From Microbacterium sp. LWO13-1.2 (GTDB taxonomy: Bacteria > Actinomycetota > Actinomycetes > Actinomycetales > Microbacteriaceae), in contig NZ_CP151634.1 in NCBI RefSeq assembly GCF_038397725.1, positions 1,984,001 to 2,048,000 of the forward strand: DNA of 64,000 nucleotides, given 5' to 3'. The translations under genes were made by a program, and so were the position numbers. Below are positions 8,366-16,359 of the stretch, in pieces. The first letter of the stretch is position 1; every line of letters begins with the position of its first letter. Below the pieces are notes generated by a model, which made no database searches, had not been told where the DNA came from, and saw only the letters and a list, made by a program, of their open reading frames with translations.

Positions 8366-9391
8366 TCACAGCACGGCGCCGACCATGGCCTCCCCGAGAG
8401 GGGTGCGCAGGTGCAGCATCCTGGCGCCGTCGCGTTCGCTTCCGATGAGCCCGGCCTCGCGGAGCACGGTGAGGTGATGGGATGCCGTGGATACCGCGAT
8501 GCTCGTGTCCTCGGCGACCTGAGAGGTCGTGCGTACGGTTCCGGCGCTCATCAGGATGCCGGCGCGAGCGGGGCCGAGCAAGGCGCTGAGCGATGCCGCG
8601 ACCTCGACCTGATCACGCGCCCACCCGGCGGTGACACCGCGTGCCGGATAGAACAGCGTCGGTTGCGCCGGCGGCTCGGTCAGCACCATGCATCCCCACG
8701 ATGACATCACCGACGGCACGAGAACGAGCCCGCTGCCCTGGCAGTCGACCTGCTCGCTGTGTCTGCGCAGCGAGACGCGTACGGCACCGTCGCCCCAGCT
8801 GACCTTGGGGTGCAGGTCGTTCGCCATCCCCGAAAGGCCGTTCGTGGCGATGGTGCGCGCCCGCACGTCGATGTCTGCGCGCAGCAGTCGTTCGAGCTGC
8901 GGCCACACCGGTGCCAGCGCGGCATCCCAGACTTCCGACCAGGCGTCGGCGATCATGCTCCTCGCTCGCGCGGGATGCTCTTGCATGCCACGCAGCGCCT
9001 GCTGTCTGGAGCCCGAGGAACGTTGCACCATCTTGCCGAGGTCGACCCTCATCGGCTCGAGCGCTGTCTCGCGGAGCGCGGCGAGCTCGGCGTCGGGTGT
9101 CATGTCCCAGCGAGGAGTCGCAGTCAGGAAGTCGGGCAGGTAGCCGTCGTCGCCGATGACGGCCACGAGCAGACCGAAGCTGTCCCGGGGGAGGCGCTCG
9201 CGTACCGCCCGCAACCAGCCCCATTGCAAGGGGTGCTGCTCGGGTCGCAACAGGATGCGCACGGCATGCGCCAGCTCGTGCCCGGGGGAGATGCCGAATC
9301 GGACGGCCTGGATGTCGCCGGGGCTCAGCTGGAACTCGACGCGGTGGTCTGGATGCTCGACCCCTTCGATCGGGCCCTTGTTTCGATCCAC
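8366..9391 (-). CDS. Winged-helix (ArsR-like) regulator with N-terminal DUF5937-like domain
   Basis: 341 residues. The last 75 residues form a winged helix: LLGPARAGILMSAGTVRTTSQVAEDTSIAVSTASHHLTVLREAGLIGSERDG is characteristic of ArsR/GntR-like wHTH. The first 250 residues resemble the DUF5937 domain found in actinobacterial regulators. No Cys metal site is visible near the HTH. The GTG at 9391 is fixed by a TAGAGT -10 box 6 bases upstream. It is divergent from the cupin gene, with the promoters packed in 45 bases, so it may repress the cupin/DUF4287/RibD run as well as itself. Confidence 0.8.
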   Translation of the reverse strand: MDRNKGPIEGVEHPDHRVEFQLSPGDIQAVRFGISPGHELAHAVRILLRPEQHPLQWGWLRAVRERLPRDSFGLLVAVIGDDGYLPDFLTATPRWDMTPDAELAALRETALEPMRVDLGKMVQRSSGSRQQALRGMQEHPARARSMIADAWSEVWDAALAPVWPQLERLLRADIDVRARTIATNGLSGMANDLHPKVSWGDGAVRVSLRRHSEQVDCQGSGLVLVPSVMSSWGCMVLTEPPAQPTLFYPARGVTAGWARDQVEVAASLSALLGPARAGILMSAGTVRTTSQVAEDTSIAVSTASHHLTVLREAGLIGSERDGARMLHLRTPLGEAMVGAVL

Positions 9392-9397
9392 ATCGAA

Positions 9398-9403
9398 ACT
9401 CTA
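9398..9403 (-). promoter_or_regulatory. Leaderless -10 box (TAGAGT) of the wHTH gene
   Basis: TAGAGT on the minus strand, 6 bases from the GTG at 9391. Confidence 0.6.
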
Positions 9404-9436
9404 GGCCGCCATTCTCACGCTGTCGAGACTGGGCAC

Positions 9437-9799
9437 ATGAACAGCACACCACTTCCTCACGGGGTCGTCGCCGGAGCCGCCATCGGCATCGGCACGGGAC
9501 GCAGTCGCAAGTTCGTCGGCGATGAGCACGGCGCCGACGTCTCGTACTTCTACGTGGAGAATCAGCCGGGCGAGGGGCCGGGTCTGCACTGGCATCCCTA
9601 TTCTGAGACCTGGGTCGTCCTTGAGGGCACCGCCCGGGTCACCATCGGCGAGGAGACATTCGACGCCAAGGCCGGCGACACGGCAACGGGTCCGGCGTAC
9701 GTGCCCCACTGCTTCACCAATGTCGGAGATGGGCTGCTGCGCATCATCGGCATCCACGCATCAGCCACCATCATCCAGACGTTCCTCGACGAGGACTGA
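9437..9799 (+). CDS. Cupin domain-containing protein
   Basis: 120 residues, one small beta-barrel. Cupin motif 1 is visible as GLHWHPYSETWVVLEGTARVTIGEE (two His and one Glu as metal ligands) and motif 2 as AGDTATGPAYVPHCFTNVGDG with the last His. Mononuclear metal binding is likely; the reaction is unknown. First of three closely spaced genes (16 bases to the next, 26 to the third). GAGACT lies 6 bases before the ATG and may be a weak -10. Confidence 0.87.
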   Translation: MNSTPLPHGVVAGAAIGIGTGRSRKFVGDEHGADVSYFYVENQPGEGPGLHWHPYSETWVVLEGTARVTIGEETFDAKAGDTATGPAYVPHCFTNVGDGLLRIIGIHASATIIQTFLDED

Positions 9800-9815
9800 G
9801 AAACAGGAGAACCAG

Positions 9816-10106
9816 ATGTCGTTCCAGGCATACCTCGACAACATCGAGACCAAGACCGGCCTCACCCCGCGGCAGTTCATCGAACTCGCCACCGAGAAGG
9901 GGTTCGACGCGAGCACCAAGGCCACGCCCATCATCGCGTGGCTGAAAGAGGAGTACGAGCTCGGCCAGGGCCACGCCATGGCACTCGTGCACGTGATCAC
10001 GAAGGGGCCGCATATCGGCGACAAGCACGTCGGAAGAAGCGGCCCGCACGGCGACAAGTCCGACACGCTCTGGCTCGACGGCAAAGACAGCAACCCGAAC
10101 CCCTGA
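9816..10106 (+). CDS. DUF4287 domain-containing protein
   Basis: 96 residues, soluble and mostly helical. It matches DUF4287 by the opening MSFQAYLDNIETKTGLTP, then QFIELATEKGF and IIAWLKEEYELGQGHAMALVHVI. Family members are small stand-alone proteins of unknown role, often near stress or DUF5655 genes. The ATG is preceded by ACAGGAGA. Part of the cupin-DUF4287-RibD run. Confidence 0.88.
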   Translation: MSFQAYLDNIETKTGLTPRQFIELATEKGFDASTKATPIIAWLKEEYELGQGHAMALVHVITKGPHIGDKHVGRSGPHGDKSDTLWLDGKDSNPNP

Positions 10107-10132
10107 TCCCGCACACCGGAGGAGCGCGAAAC

Positions 10133-10777
10133 ATGGCAGTACGCATCGACCTGAACATCTCACTCGACGGATTCGCGTCGACGACCGACCAGACGCCGGA
10201 GAACCCTTTCGGCGACGACTGGGGGCGCCTGGTCGCCGCCTATGTCTCGACCAGGACGATGCGCGAGCGCGTCCTCGGCGATGCGTCGGGCGCCGGCACG
10301 ACGGGCGTCGACGAGAAGTACGCGAGCGGATACTTCGAGGGCGTCGGCGCCGAGATCATGGGAGCAGGGATGTTCGGGCTGCAGGCGAACCCCGATGATC
10401 CGGATTGGCGCGGATGGTGGGGCGACGAGCCGCCGTTCCATGCGCCGGTCTTCGTGCTCACGCACACGCCCCGCCCCGCGATCGAAATGCTCGGCGGTAC
10501 GACTTTCCATTTCCTCGACGCGACTCCTGAGGAGGCGCTCGCCCGCGCGACCGAGGCCGCGGGTGGCAAGGACGTGCGGATCGGCGGCGGCGTCGAGGTC
10601 GCGCGCTCGTTCATCGCGGCACGTCTCGTCGACCGTATCCATCTCGCGGTGGTGCCGATCGTGCTCGGGCGTGGACAGCGCATCTGGGACGATCTGCGCG
10701 GTCTCGAGAACGACTACGACATCAGCAGCGAGGTCGCCGAGAGCGGCGTCACGCATGTGACCTTCACCCGGCGCTGA
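10133..10777 (+). CDS. Dihydrofolate reductase family protein (RibD C-terminal fold)
   Basis: 214 residues. MAVRIDLNISLDGFAS at the start and the closing block FIAARLVDRIHLAVVPIVLGRGQRIWDDL are the hallmarks of the RibD_C/YyaP DHFR-like family; KDVRIGGGVEVARSF is the NADPH-binding Gly segment. This family uses NADPH but most members have no known substrate. It is not a true FolA or RibD because the deaminase part is absent. The ATG has GGAGGAG 8 bases upstream. Last gene of the run. Confidence 0.88.
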   Translation: MAVRIDLNISLDGFASTTDQTPENPFGDDWGRLVAAYVSTRTMRERVLGDASGAGTTGVDEKYASGYFEGVGAEIMGAGMFGLQANPDDPDWRGWWGDEPPFHAPVFVLTHTPRPAIEMLGGTTFHFLDATPEEALARATEAAGGKDVRIGGGVEVARSFIAARLVDRIHLAVVPIVLGRGQRIWDDLRGLENDYDISSEVAESGVTHVTFTRR

Positions 10778-10848
10778 CCGCGGCGCACGCCGGGTCGACG
10801 CGTTTCGTCAGCCCGGGGTCGCTCAACGACCGGAAAGGATGCTGCCAG

Positions 10849-10854
10849 TAGGAT
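10849..10854 (+). promoter_or_regulatory. Leaderless -10 box (TAGGAT) of menA
   Basis: TAGGAT followed by 7 bases and the GTG at 10862. Just upstream, 10798-10833 carries a partial copy of the REP-like word family (GACGCGTTTCGTC, GCTCAACGACC) seen complete at 29593-29691. Confidence 0.6.
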
Positions 10855-10861
10855 TCCCTGC

Positions 10862-11833
10862 GTGGCAGCATCCTCCCAGCGTAAGAAGAGCACGAGCCCG
10901 AAGCGCACGCCGAACCGCACCAGCGGCAACCCGGCGCGGCGCCCTGTCGTGGAGGCCGGACCGGTCACCGTCCGCGACTGGATAGGGGCTGCCCGTCTGC
11001 GCACCCTGCCGCTCGCCGTGGCCCCGGTCCTGATCGGAACGGGGGCTGCCCGCAGCACCGGGCCGGAGTTCCACTGGGTCATCGCGCTCGCCTGCCTCGC
11101 GGTCGCGGTGCTGCTGCAGATCGGCGTCAACTTCGCGAACGACTACAGCGACGGCATCCGTGGCACCGACGCGCAGCGCGTGGGTCCTGCCCGGCTCACC
11201 GCATCAGGACGCGTGCCGGCGAAGCGCGTGCTCGCCGTCGGCCTCGTCTTCTTCGCCCTCGCCGCAATCGCGGGGCTCGCGATCGTGATCCGCACCGGGC
11301 AGTGGTGGATGCTGGCTGTCGGCGCCGTGTGCATCGCCGCGGCGTGGTTCTACACCGGTGGCAAGCGCCCCTACGGTTACTACGGCCTCGGTGAGGTCTT
11401 CGTCTTCGTGTTCTTCGGTCTTGTCGCAACCCTCGGCACGACCTGGGTGCAGATCTTCGACCTGCCGCAGCAGGCGTGGGTGGGAGCGATCGCCGCCGGC
11501 CTCTTCGCGTGCGCCGTGCTGCTCGCCAACAACCTCCGCGACATCGACCAGGACCGCGCGGTCGGCAAGCGCACGCTGAGCGTGCTCATCGGCCGCCGGG
11601 CGACCCAGGTGCTGTACACGGTGTTCGTGCTGGTGCCGTTCGGGCTCTCCAGCTTCCTCGCGCTGCTGTTCCCGATCGCCTGGCTGGCTCTGCTGGCTCT
11701 CCTCGCCGCGCTTCCGGCGATCGCCATCGTCTGGTCCTACCGCAAGGCGCAGGAGCTGGTCATCGCTCTCGGACTGACGTCGCTGGCGGCGCTCCTCTAT
11801 GCGGGCGCGCTCTTCTGGGCGTTCGTGGGCTGA
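10862..11833 (+). CDS. menA: 1,4-dihydroxy-2-naphthoate polyprenyltransferase
   Basis: 323 residues, UbiA superfamily integral membrane enzyme. It attaches the polyprenyl chain to 1,4-dihydroxy-2-naphthoate to give demethylmenaquinone. A basic 40-residue N-terminus precedes WIGAARLRTLPLAVAPVLIG. The first Asp-rich motif is NDYSDGIRGTD, with RVGPARLTASG after it; the second is NNLRDIDQDRAVGKRTLSV. About nine hydrophobic segments follow. It acts upstream of MenG (31587) and uses the product of the polyprenyl synthase at 32352. Monocistronic, with a GTG start on a leaderless promoter. Confidence 0.95.
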   Translation: MAASSQRKKSTSPKRTPNRTSGNPARRPVVEAGPVTVRDWIGAARLRTLPLAVAPVLIGTGAARSTGPEFHWVIALACLAVAVLLQIGVNFANDYSDGIRGTDAQRVGPARLTASGRVPAKRVLAVGLVFFALAAIAGLAIVIRTGQWWMLAVGAVCIAAAWFYTGGKRPYGYYGLGEVFVFVFFGLVATLGTTWVQIFDLPQQAWVGAIAAGLFACAVLLANNLRDIDQDRAVGKRTLSVLIGRRATQVLYTVFVLVPFGLSSFLALLFPIAWLALLALLAALPAIAIVWSYRKAQELVIALGLTSLAALLYAGALFWAFVG

Positions 11834-12026
11834 TCCGTTCGGCGCCCTTCGCGCGTCGACCAGGACAGGGGACGCAGATGGTCGCCTCATCCCCTTCCAC
11901 GCGACAATGTACGTCCCCTCGGGCGGAGGTGCCGCTGCGGAGAGGTCGCAGATGGCCGCTTCCCAGTGGTCCACGCGACGATGTGCGCCACCTCCCCAGG
12001 GGAGGTGCGTCAATGCTGCAGCCTGA
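11834..12026. repeat. Imperfect 74-bp-period tandem repeat between menA and DUF4229 genes
   Basis: A segment at 11873-11920 recurs at 11947-11994 with no gaps. By hand alignment 35 of 48 positions match, including CGCAGATGG, TCCACGCGAC and ATGT. The second copy runs into the palindromic terminator at 11989-12007. No coding frame in either strand is convincing. Confidence 0.6.
11989..12007. terminator. Palindromic terminator between convergent menA and DUF4229 genes
   Basis: CACCTCCCC-A-GGGGAGGTG, 9-base arms, placed between two converging genes; symmetric, so it could serve both strands. No clear T-run. Confidence 0.55.
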
Positions 12027-12299
12027 TCAGGCGCGGTCGGCCGCTTCGTCTTCGGCATCCTCGTCGCGCTGACGGTCGGCCGCGCGTGCGCTTCGACGCT
12101 CGTGCAGTTCCGCCGAGGCGCCGGACAGGGGTGCGCGAAGGAAGAGCAGCGAGATGCTGGTGCCGATGAGGGCGGCGAAGATCGCTGCAAGCCACCAGAA
12201 TTCGCGGAAGATCGGGAAGAAGAACCACAGGATCGCGAGCGGCACGAGGAACGCGAGCAACCGCAGCACGGTGTAGACGAGGAGGGGTGGCAACTTCAC
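12027..12299 (-). CDS. DUF4229 domain-containing membrane protein
   Basis: 90 residues. Two adjacent hydrophobic segments (LVYTVLRLLAFLVPLAILWFF and FWWLAAIFAALIGTSISLLF) are followed by a charged Arg/Asp/Glu-rich cytoplasmic tail with RRSARAADRQRDEDAEDE. This is the DUF4229 layout; these genes are very often found next to menA in actinobacteria, as here. Role unknown. The GTG at 12299 is set by a TACACT -10 box 6 bases upstream. Confidence 0.85.
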   Translation of the reverse strand: MKLPPLLVYTVLRLLAFLVPLAILWFFFPIFREFWWLAAIFAALIGTSISLLFLRAPLSGASAELHERRSARAADRQRDEDAEDEAADRA

Positions 12300-12305
12300 C
12301 TGACC

Positions 12306-12311
12306 AGTGTA
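12306..12311 (-). promoter_or_regulatory. Leaderless -10 box (TACACT) of the DUF4229 gene
   Basis: TACACT on the minus strand with 6 bases to the GTG at 12299. Confidence 0.6.
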
Positions 12312-12322
12312 CGTTCGCGTTT

Positions 12323-13243
12323 CTATGCGTCGAATCCGAGCCGTGCGAAGGGAATGCCGCGCACCACGCGACGCCACGGATGCTCGCCGAGCGACCAGAG
12401 CAGCCGGGCATCCAGGTCGAGTGCGAGATCTTCGCAGCCGACCGGCAGCGCAACGCTGTCGCGTTTCAGCGAATCGCGCCCTCCGCTCCACAGGACGCCC
12501 GCTCGCATCCCGTCGGACTGCGAGACGAGGTAGCGGTCGCCCCAGCGCACGGCGCCCTGCATGCTCGGAATGCCGGGGGAGAACTGATCCAGGCGCTCGA
12601 ACCGCCCGTCCGGATCTTCCGGGATCGAGAACTCGCCGATCCGCCCGTTTCCATCGCCGCGGTACTCGCCGATGAGAACGCGGCGCAGGGGCTCGCCCGC
12701 GTCATCGAACACCCGCCCGAGGTAGGAGCATCGCAGTGCCACTGGGTGCACGCGGGAACGCACCGCGACGAGTGCTCCCGCCCGTCGGCCCCGTCCCCGC
12801 GCGCCGGCCAGTCGCCGTGCGAGCGGACCGCGCACGCGGCGGAGGTCGGAGAGATCGAACTCCCAGATGCCCTGCCCGGTGGCGGCGACGAACAGTCGAT
12901 CGTCGAACCAGGCGAGTCCCCCGGCATGGATCTGCGCGGGAAGCAGCTCGCCATCGTCGTCTTCGATGGCGAGCGCGACGTCGAGGTGACGCGGGCGCTC
13001 CAGATCCACGAACGCGATTCGGGATGCGAGGTGCTGGCGCATCCGATCCTGCCGGAACCAGCTGACGGACAGCGTGCGCCGCCCTTCCCAGATGCCGAGA
13101 TCGATGCCCTGGGGATACCACTTCGTCGTCCAGGAGCGCGCGGTCAGCCACCGCAGATCGACGGTGCCGCGCAGCTTCTGCCGCATCGGACGCCAGGTCG
13201 ATCCGAAGGGCCAGAGCATGCTCCCATCGTCGCTGATCCGCAT
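12323..13243 (-). CDS. Hypothetical protein, beta-propeller-like
   Basis: 306 residues from the ATG at 13243, or 298 from an ATG at 13219 that follows GACGAT by 6 bases. No signal peptide or membrane segment. A HAGGLAWFDDRLFVAATGQGIWEFDLSDLRRVRG block, with further segments such as QGAVRWGDRYLVSQSDG, resembles repeated propeller blades and recalls a family of Streptomyces proteins with AGGIxWxGxxLYVADT repeats. I do not recognise a function. It is transcribed towards the DUF4229 gene but has its own spacing of 23 bases from that promoter. Confidence 0.7.
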   Translation of the reverse strand: MRISDDGSMLWPFGSTWRPMRQKLRGTVDLRWLTARSWTTKWYPQGIDLGIWEGRRTLSVSWFRQDRMRQHLASRIAFVDLERPRHLDVALAIEDDDGELLPAQIHAGGLAWFDDRLFVAATGQGIWEFDLSDLRRVRGPLARRLAGARGRGRRAGALVAVRSRVHPVALRCSYLGRVFDDAGEPLRRVLIGEYRGDGNGRIGEFSIPEDPDGRFERLDQFSPGIPSMQGAVRWGDRYLVSQSDGMRAGVLWSGGRDSLKRDSVALPVGCEDLALDLDARLLWSLGEHPWRRVVRGIPFARLGFDA

Positions 13244-13280
13244 TCGGATTGCACATTGCGACGAGGAAGCATGCCGGCGC

Positions 13281-14060
13281 TCAGCTGCTGCGACGGATGG
13301 ACCGCACGCCGACGATCAGCCCCACCACGGCCACCGCGATCGCTGACACCGCGCCCCACAGCACGGTGCTGCTGCCGAGATCACCCGCGAACAGCGCCCT
13401 TTCGGCCTGCACGATCCAGTTCACCGGATTCACCGATGCGACCGCGCGCATCCATGCCGGGCCGTCATCGAGCGGCATGAGCATGCCAGAGAGGATCAGC
13501 AGCGGGAAGATCAGCGACTGCTGCACACCCCAGAAGAGCCATTCGCGATCTTTCGTGGCCAGCGCCAGCGAGTACGACAACGAGCCGAGACCGACGCCGA
13601 ACACCGCGAGAAGTGCGAGCCCGATGAGGAGTCCGCCGACATGGATGGCGAACCCGAACGGCCAGGCGATGAGCACGATCACGAGCGCCTGGATGACGAT
13701 CGGAGCGATTTCCTTCAGGGCGCGCCCGATCAGGAGAGAGGACCGCGCGAGGGGAGCGACCAACGTGCGCTCGTGCGAGCCGGTCATCATCTCGTACTGC
13801 AGGTTCGACCCGGTCGCGCCGGTGCCGAACAGCACGATCATCACGAGCACGCCAGGCACGAACCAGGCCAGCGTCTCGCCGGCGGGCTGCCCGGAGCTTC
13901 CGACGAGCAGCGGCCCGAAGAGGCCGAGGAACACCAGCGGCTGCAGCAGGCTGAAGATCAGCGTGAAGGGATCACGGACGACCGGCTTGAGCTCGCGGGC
14001 GAGCACGTTGCGGGTGTCGCGTACGAGGTTCGGCCGGACGAGGGTTTCGTTCATGGTCAT
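13281..14060 (-). CDS. ABC-2 type transporter permease
   Basis: 259 residues with about six hydrophobic segments and the ABC-2 layout LARELKPVVRDPFTLIFSLLQPLVFLGLFGPLL at the start, as in DrrB-like daunorubicin permeases. It forms the membrane part of an exporter with the ATPase encoded just upstream, whose stop codon overlaps this start by four bases (ATGA). A second ATG two codons later is an alternative start. Substrate unknown; likely a drug or lipid. Confidence 0.92.
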   Translation of the reverse strand: MTMNETLVRPNLVRDTRNVLARELKPVVRDPFTLIFSLLQPLVFLGLFGPLLVGSSGQPAGETLAWFVPGVLVMIVLFGTGATGSNLQYEMMTGSHERTLVAPLARSSLLIGRALKEIAPIVIQALVIVLIAWPFGFAIHVGGLLIGLALLAVFGVGLGSLSYSLALATKDREWLFWGVQQSLIFPLLILSGMLMPLDDGPAWMRAVASVNPVNWIVQAERALFAGDLGSSTVLWGAVSAIAVAVVGLIVGVRSIRRSS

Positions 14061-15118
14061 GACAGGACTCCGGTCTTCTCTGTTTCGGGAGCGGATGCTC
14101 CCGTGGATGATGCGGCCGTGAGGTCGTCCGCGGTGGATGATTCGGCTGCGCCTTCCCCGGCTTCGCGGAGTGTGCGTCCAGTGAGGGCGAGGAACACGTC
14201 GTCCAGGGTCGGGGGAACGCCGGTCGCGCTCCGCACGGTGATGCCGGCGGCGTGGAGCTCGCGGATCACGATCGGGAGGAGCTGATCACCGTCGGGCACC
14301 GCGAGCGAGAGGGAGGCCTCGTCGAGGGTGATGTCGGCGTTGCTGAGCCGTGCGACGATCGCCCGTGCGCGGGTCGCGTCTGCGGCATCCGCGAATCCGA
14401 AGGTGAGCACGTCGCCGGCGAGCGTCGCCTTGAGCGCGGTGGCGTCGTCGTCGGCGATGATGCGTCCCTTGTCCATGACCATCACCCGCTCCGCGTAGCG
14501 GTCTGCCTCCTCCAGGTAATGCGTGGTGAGGAACACCGTGGTGCCGTGCTGGGTGCGCAGGTCGAGGATGTGGTCCCAGAGGTTCGCCCTGCTCTGCGGG
14601 TCGAGACCCGTGGAGGGCTCATCGAGGAAGATGAGCGGCGGCGCGTGCATGAGACCGAGGGCGATGTCGAGCCGGCGCTTCTGTCCACCGCTGAGCTGCT
14701 GCACGGTACGTGTCGCGAAGCTGCCGAGATCGAGCGATTCGATCAGTTCGTCGGCTCGGCGGATGCTGTCGCGCCGTGACATCCCGTAGAACGCACCCTG
14801 GCTGAGCAGTTCGTCACGGACGCGCTGGGCGAAGCTGCCGCTGGTGAGCTGACCGACGTACCCGATCCGAGCTCGTACGCCCGCGGCATCCGTGCGGATG
14901 TCGCGTCCGACGACCCGCGCCGTCCCCGAGGTGGGCGGGACGAGGGTGGTGAGCATCCGCAGGCTTGTGGATTTGCCGGCGCCGTTGGGCCCGAGGAACG
15001 CGACGAGCTCGCCGCGCGCCGCGGTGAAGGAGAGGTCGGTGACAGCCTGCACCGAGGTCTTCTTGGCGGTGAAGACCTTCGTCAGGCCCTCTGTTTCGAT
15101 GATCGGTTGATTCGTCAT
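14057..15118 (-). CDS. ABC transporter ATP-binding protein, DrrA type
   Basis: 353 residues. Walker A GPNGAGKST, Q-loop GYVGQLTSG, signature LSGGQKRRLDIALGL, Walker B PLIFLDEPSTGLDP and switch His in VFLTTHYLEEAD are all intact. The C-terminal extension of about 110 residues is typical of DrrA-like exporters. Pairs with the downstream permease. ATG 15118 is preceded at 6 bases by TACTCT, so it is leaderless. Divergent from a WYL regulator, with a palindromic operator between them, so the exporter is probably under that regulator. Confidence 0.94.
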   Translation of the reverse strand: MTNQPIIETEGLTKVFTAKKTSVQAVTDLSFTAARGELVAFLGPNGAGKSTSLRMLTTLVPPTSGTARVVGRDIRTDAAGVRARIGYVGQLTSGSFAQRVRDELLSQGAFYGMSRRDSIRRADELIESLDLGSFATRTVQQLSGGQKRRLDIALGLMHAPPLIFLDEPSTGLDPQSRANLWDHILDLRTQHGTTVFLTTHYLEEADRYAERVMVMDKGRIIADDDATALKATLAGDVLTFGFADAADATRARAIVARLSNADITLDEASLSLAVPDGDQLLPIVIRELHAAGITVRSATGVPPTLDDVFLALTGRTLREAGEGAAESSTADDLTAASSTGASAPETEKTGVLS

Positions 15119-15124
15119 GCCTCG

Positions 15125-15130
15125 AGAGTA
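15125..15130 (-). promoter_or_regulatory. Leaderless -10 box (TACTCT) of the ABC exporter operon
   Basis: TACTCT on the minus strand with 6 bases to the ATG at 15118. Confidence 0.6.
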
Positions 15131-15141
15131 GAAAGCAACCA

Positions 15142-15156
15142 GGACAGATCCTGTCC
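15142..15156. promoter_or_regulatory. Palindromic operator between ABC exporter and WYL regulator
   Basis: GGACAG-ATC-CTGTCC, a perfect 6+3+6 inverted repeat, sits in the 61-base divergent region just upstream of the exporter -10 box. It fits a dimeric HTH regulator; the adjacent WYL protein is the obvious candidate. Confidence 0.65.
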
Positions 15157-15179
15157 GCAATGTCTGGCAATCTGTGAAC

Positions 15180-16166
15180 ATGTCCGACACCACCTCTCGC
15201 GCACTCGCACTGCTCAACCTGCTGCAGACGCACCGGCATTGGCCGGGGACCGAGCTGGCCGGACGCCTCGGTGTCACCGAACGCACGGTGCGCCGCGACG
15301 TCGACCGGCTCCGCGAACTCGGTTACCGCGTCGAATCCACACCCGGCGCTGCCGGCGGATATCGCCTGGAGGCGGGCAGCGCCGTGCCGCCGCTGCTGCT
15401 CACTGACGACGAGGCGGTGACGATGGCGATCGGCCTCCGCGTCGCGGCGACGCAGCAGCTCGTCGGCGGTGCCGAGGTCACGCTCACCGCGCTGGCGAAA
15501 CTCGAGCAGGTGCTGCCGGCTGCACTCCGGCGCCGGGTGAACGCGCTCGCCGCGTCCGTGCAGCCGACGCGCATCGGCGACAGCCCGGTCGTCTCCCCGG
15601 AGGTCATCGGCGAGATCGCGCTTGCCGCCCGTGACAACGAGAGGCTGCGGCTGCGCTATGTCGACGCAGCCGGCGTCGAGAGCATCCGAAGGGTGGAACC
15701 GCAGGTGCTCGCGCCCGCCGGTCGCAAGTGGTATCTGCTCTGCTGGGATCTCGATCGCGACGACTGGCGCACCTTCCGTATCGACCGGATCGAGTCGGTC
15801 GAGCACACGCGAGCCTTGTTCGTACCGCGCGACATCAGCGAGAAGGAGATCGAGGAACGCATCCTCGTCGCTTCGTCGTGGTCGCCGCAGAAAGTCGAAG
15901 TGGATGCCGTGATGGACCTGCCGCTCGCGAAGATGCAGGAATGGTTCGGCGTCTGGTCCCAGGGTGCGAGTGCCGAGGGGGAGACGCGGACCCGGTGGCC
16001 GGTCGGCGGCTCGGACTGGCGCGAAGCGATGTACGCACTGCTGTGGATCCCGGCGGGAGTGGAGTACGTCACCGATTTCCCCGAACCGGAGCGCGCCGAA
16101 CTCCGCGAGGCACTGGAACGGATGCTGCGCGCGATCGACGCTCCGACACCCAGCGTCCGCGGCTGA
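15180..16166 (+). CDS. HTH and WYL domain transcriptional regulator, YafY type
   Basis: 328 residues. N-terminal HTH_11 (RALALLNLLQTHRHWPGTELAGRLGVTERTVRRDVDRLRELGY), a middle WYL domain (a Trp-Tyr-Leu equivalent is seen in RKWYLLCWDLDRDDWRTFRIDRI) and a C-terminal WCX region. WYL domains are thought to bind ligands or nucleic acids. An in-frame GTG lies two codons upstream of the chosen ATG. Divergent from the ABC exporter, so probably its local regulator. Confidence 0.93.
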   Translation: MSDTTSRALALLNLLQTHRHWPGTELAGRLGVTERTVRRDVDRLRELGYRVESTPGAAGGYRLEAGSAVPPLLLTDDEAVTMAIGLRVAATQQLVGGAEVTLTALAKLEQVLPAALRRRVNALAASVQPTRIGDSPVVSPEVIGEIALAARDNERLRLRYVDAAGVESIRRVEPQVLAPAGRKWYLLCWDLDRDDWRTFRIDRIESVEHTRALFVPRDISEKEIEERILVASSWSPQKVEVDAVMDLPLAKMQEWFGVWSQGASAEGETRTRWPVGGSDWREAMYALLWIPAGVEYVTDFPEPERAELREALERMLRAIDAPTPSVRG

Positions 16167-16252
16167 TCGTCGATGTCATCGACCGACTCATAGGGTTATC
16201 CCAGGCAACGATCCTGGCCAGGCAGGTCACGGCCAGGTAACGTCATTCCCAT

Positions 16253-16328
16253 CGCGGCGATCCGGGCGGTCCCGGGCCTCAGTTCATACCTGATGGCGTG
16301 GCGGGTTCGACTCCCGCCGTCGCGTCCA
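16253..16328 (+). tRNA. Atypical tRNA-like sequence with CAU anticodon
   Basis: 76 bases that fold as a cloverleaf. Acceptor CGCGGCG pairs with CGTCGCG (one G-T), D stem CCGG with CCGG, T arm GCGGG-TTCGACT-CCCGC is perfect, and the discriminator T is followed by an encoded CCA at 16326-16328. The anticodon loop TTCATAC gives CAU, closed by a 4-base stem with a C-T mismatch at the fifth pair. It departs from canonical tRNA: no T at position 8, and no A14 or A21 in a short D loop. It could be a divergent functional tRNA, a regulatory tRNA-like RNA or a decaying gene. It lies 32 bases before arfB. Confidence 0.5.
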
Positions 16329-16359
16329 CTTCGCAGATCATGCAGGGGATGATGGTTCC

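Noticed and set aside
16253..16328. Integration site for a mobile element at the tRNA-like sequence
   Set aside because: No integrase, no second 3'-end copy and no foreign segment next to it.
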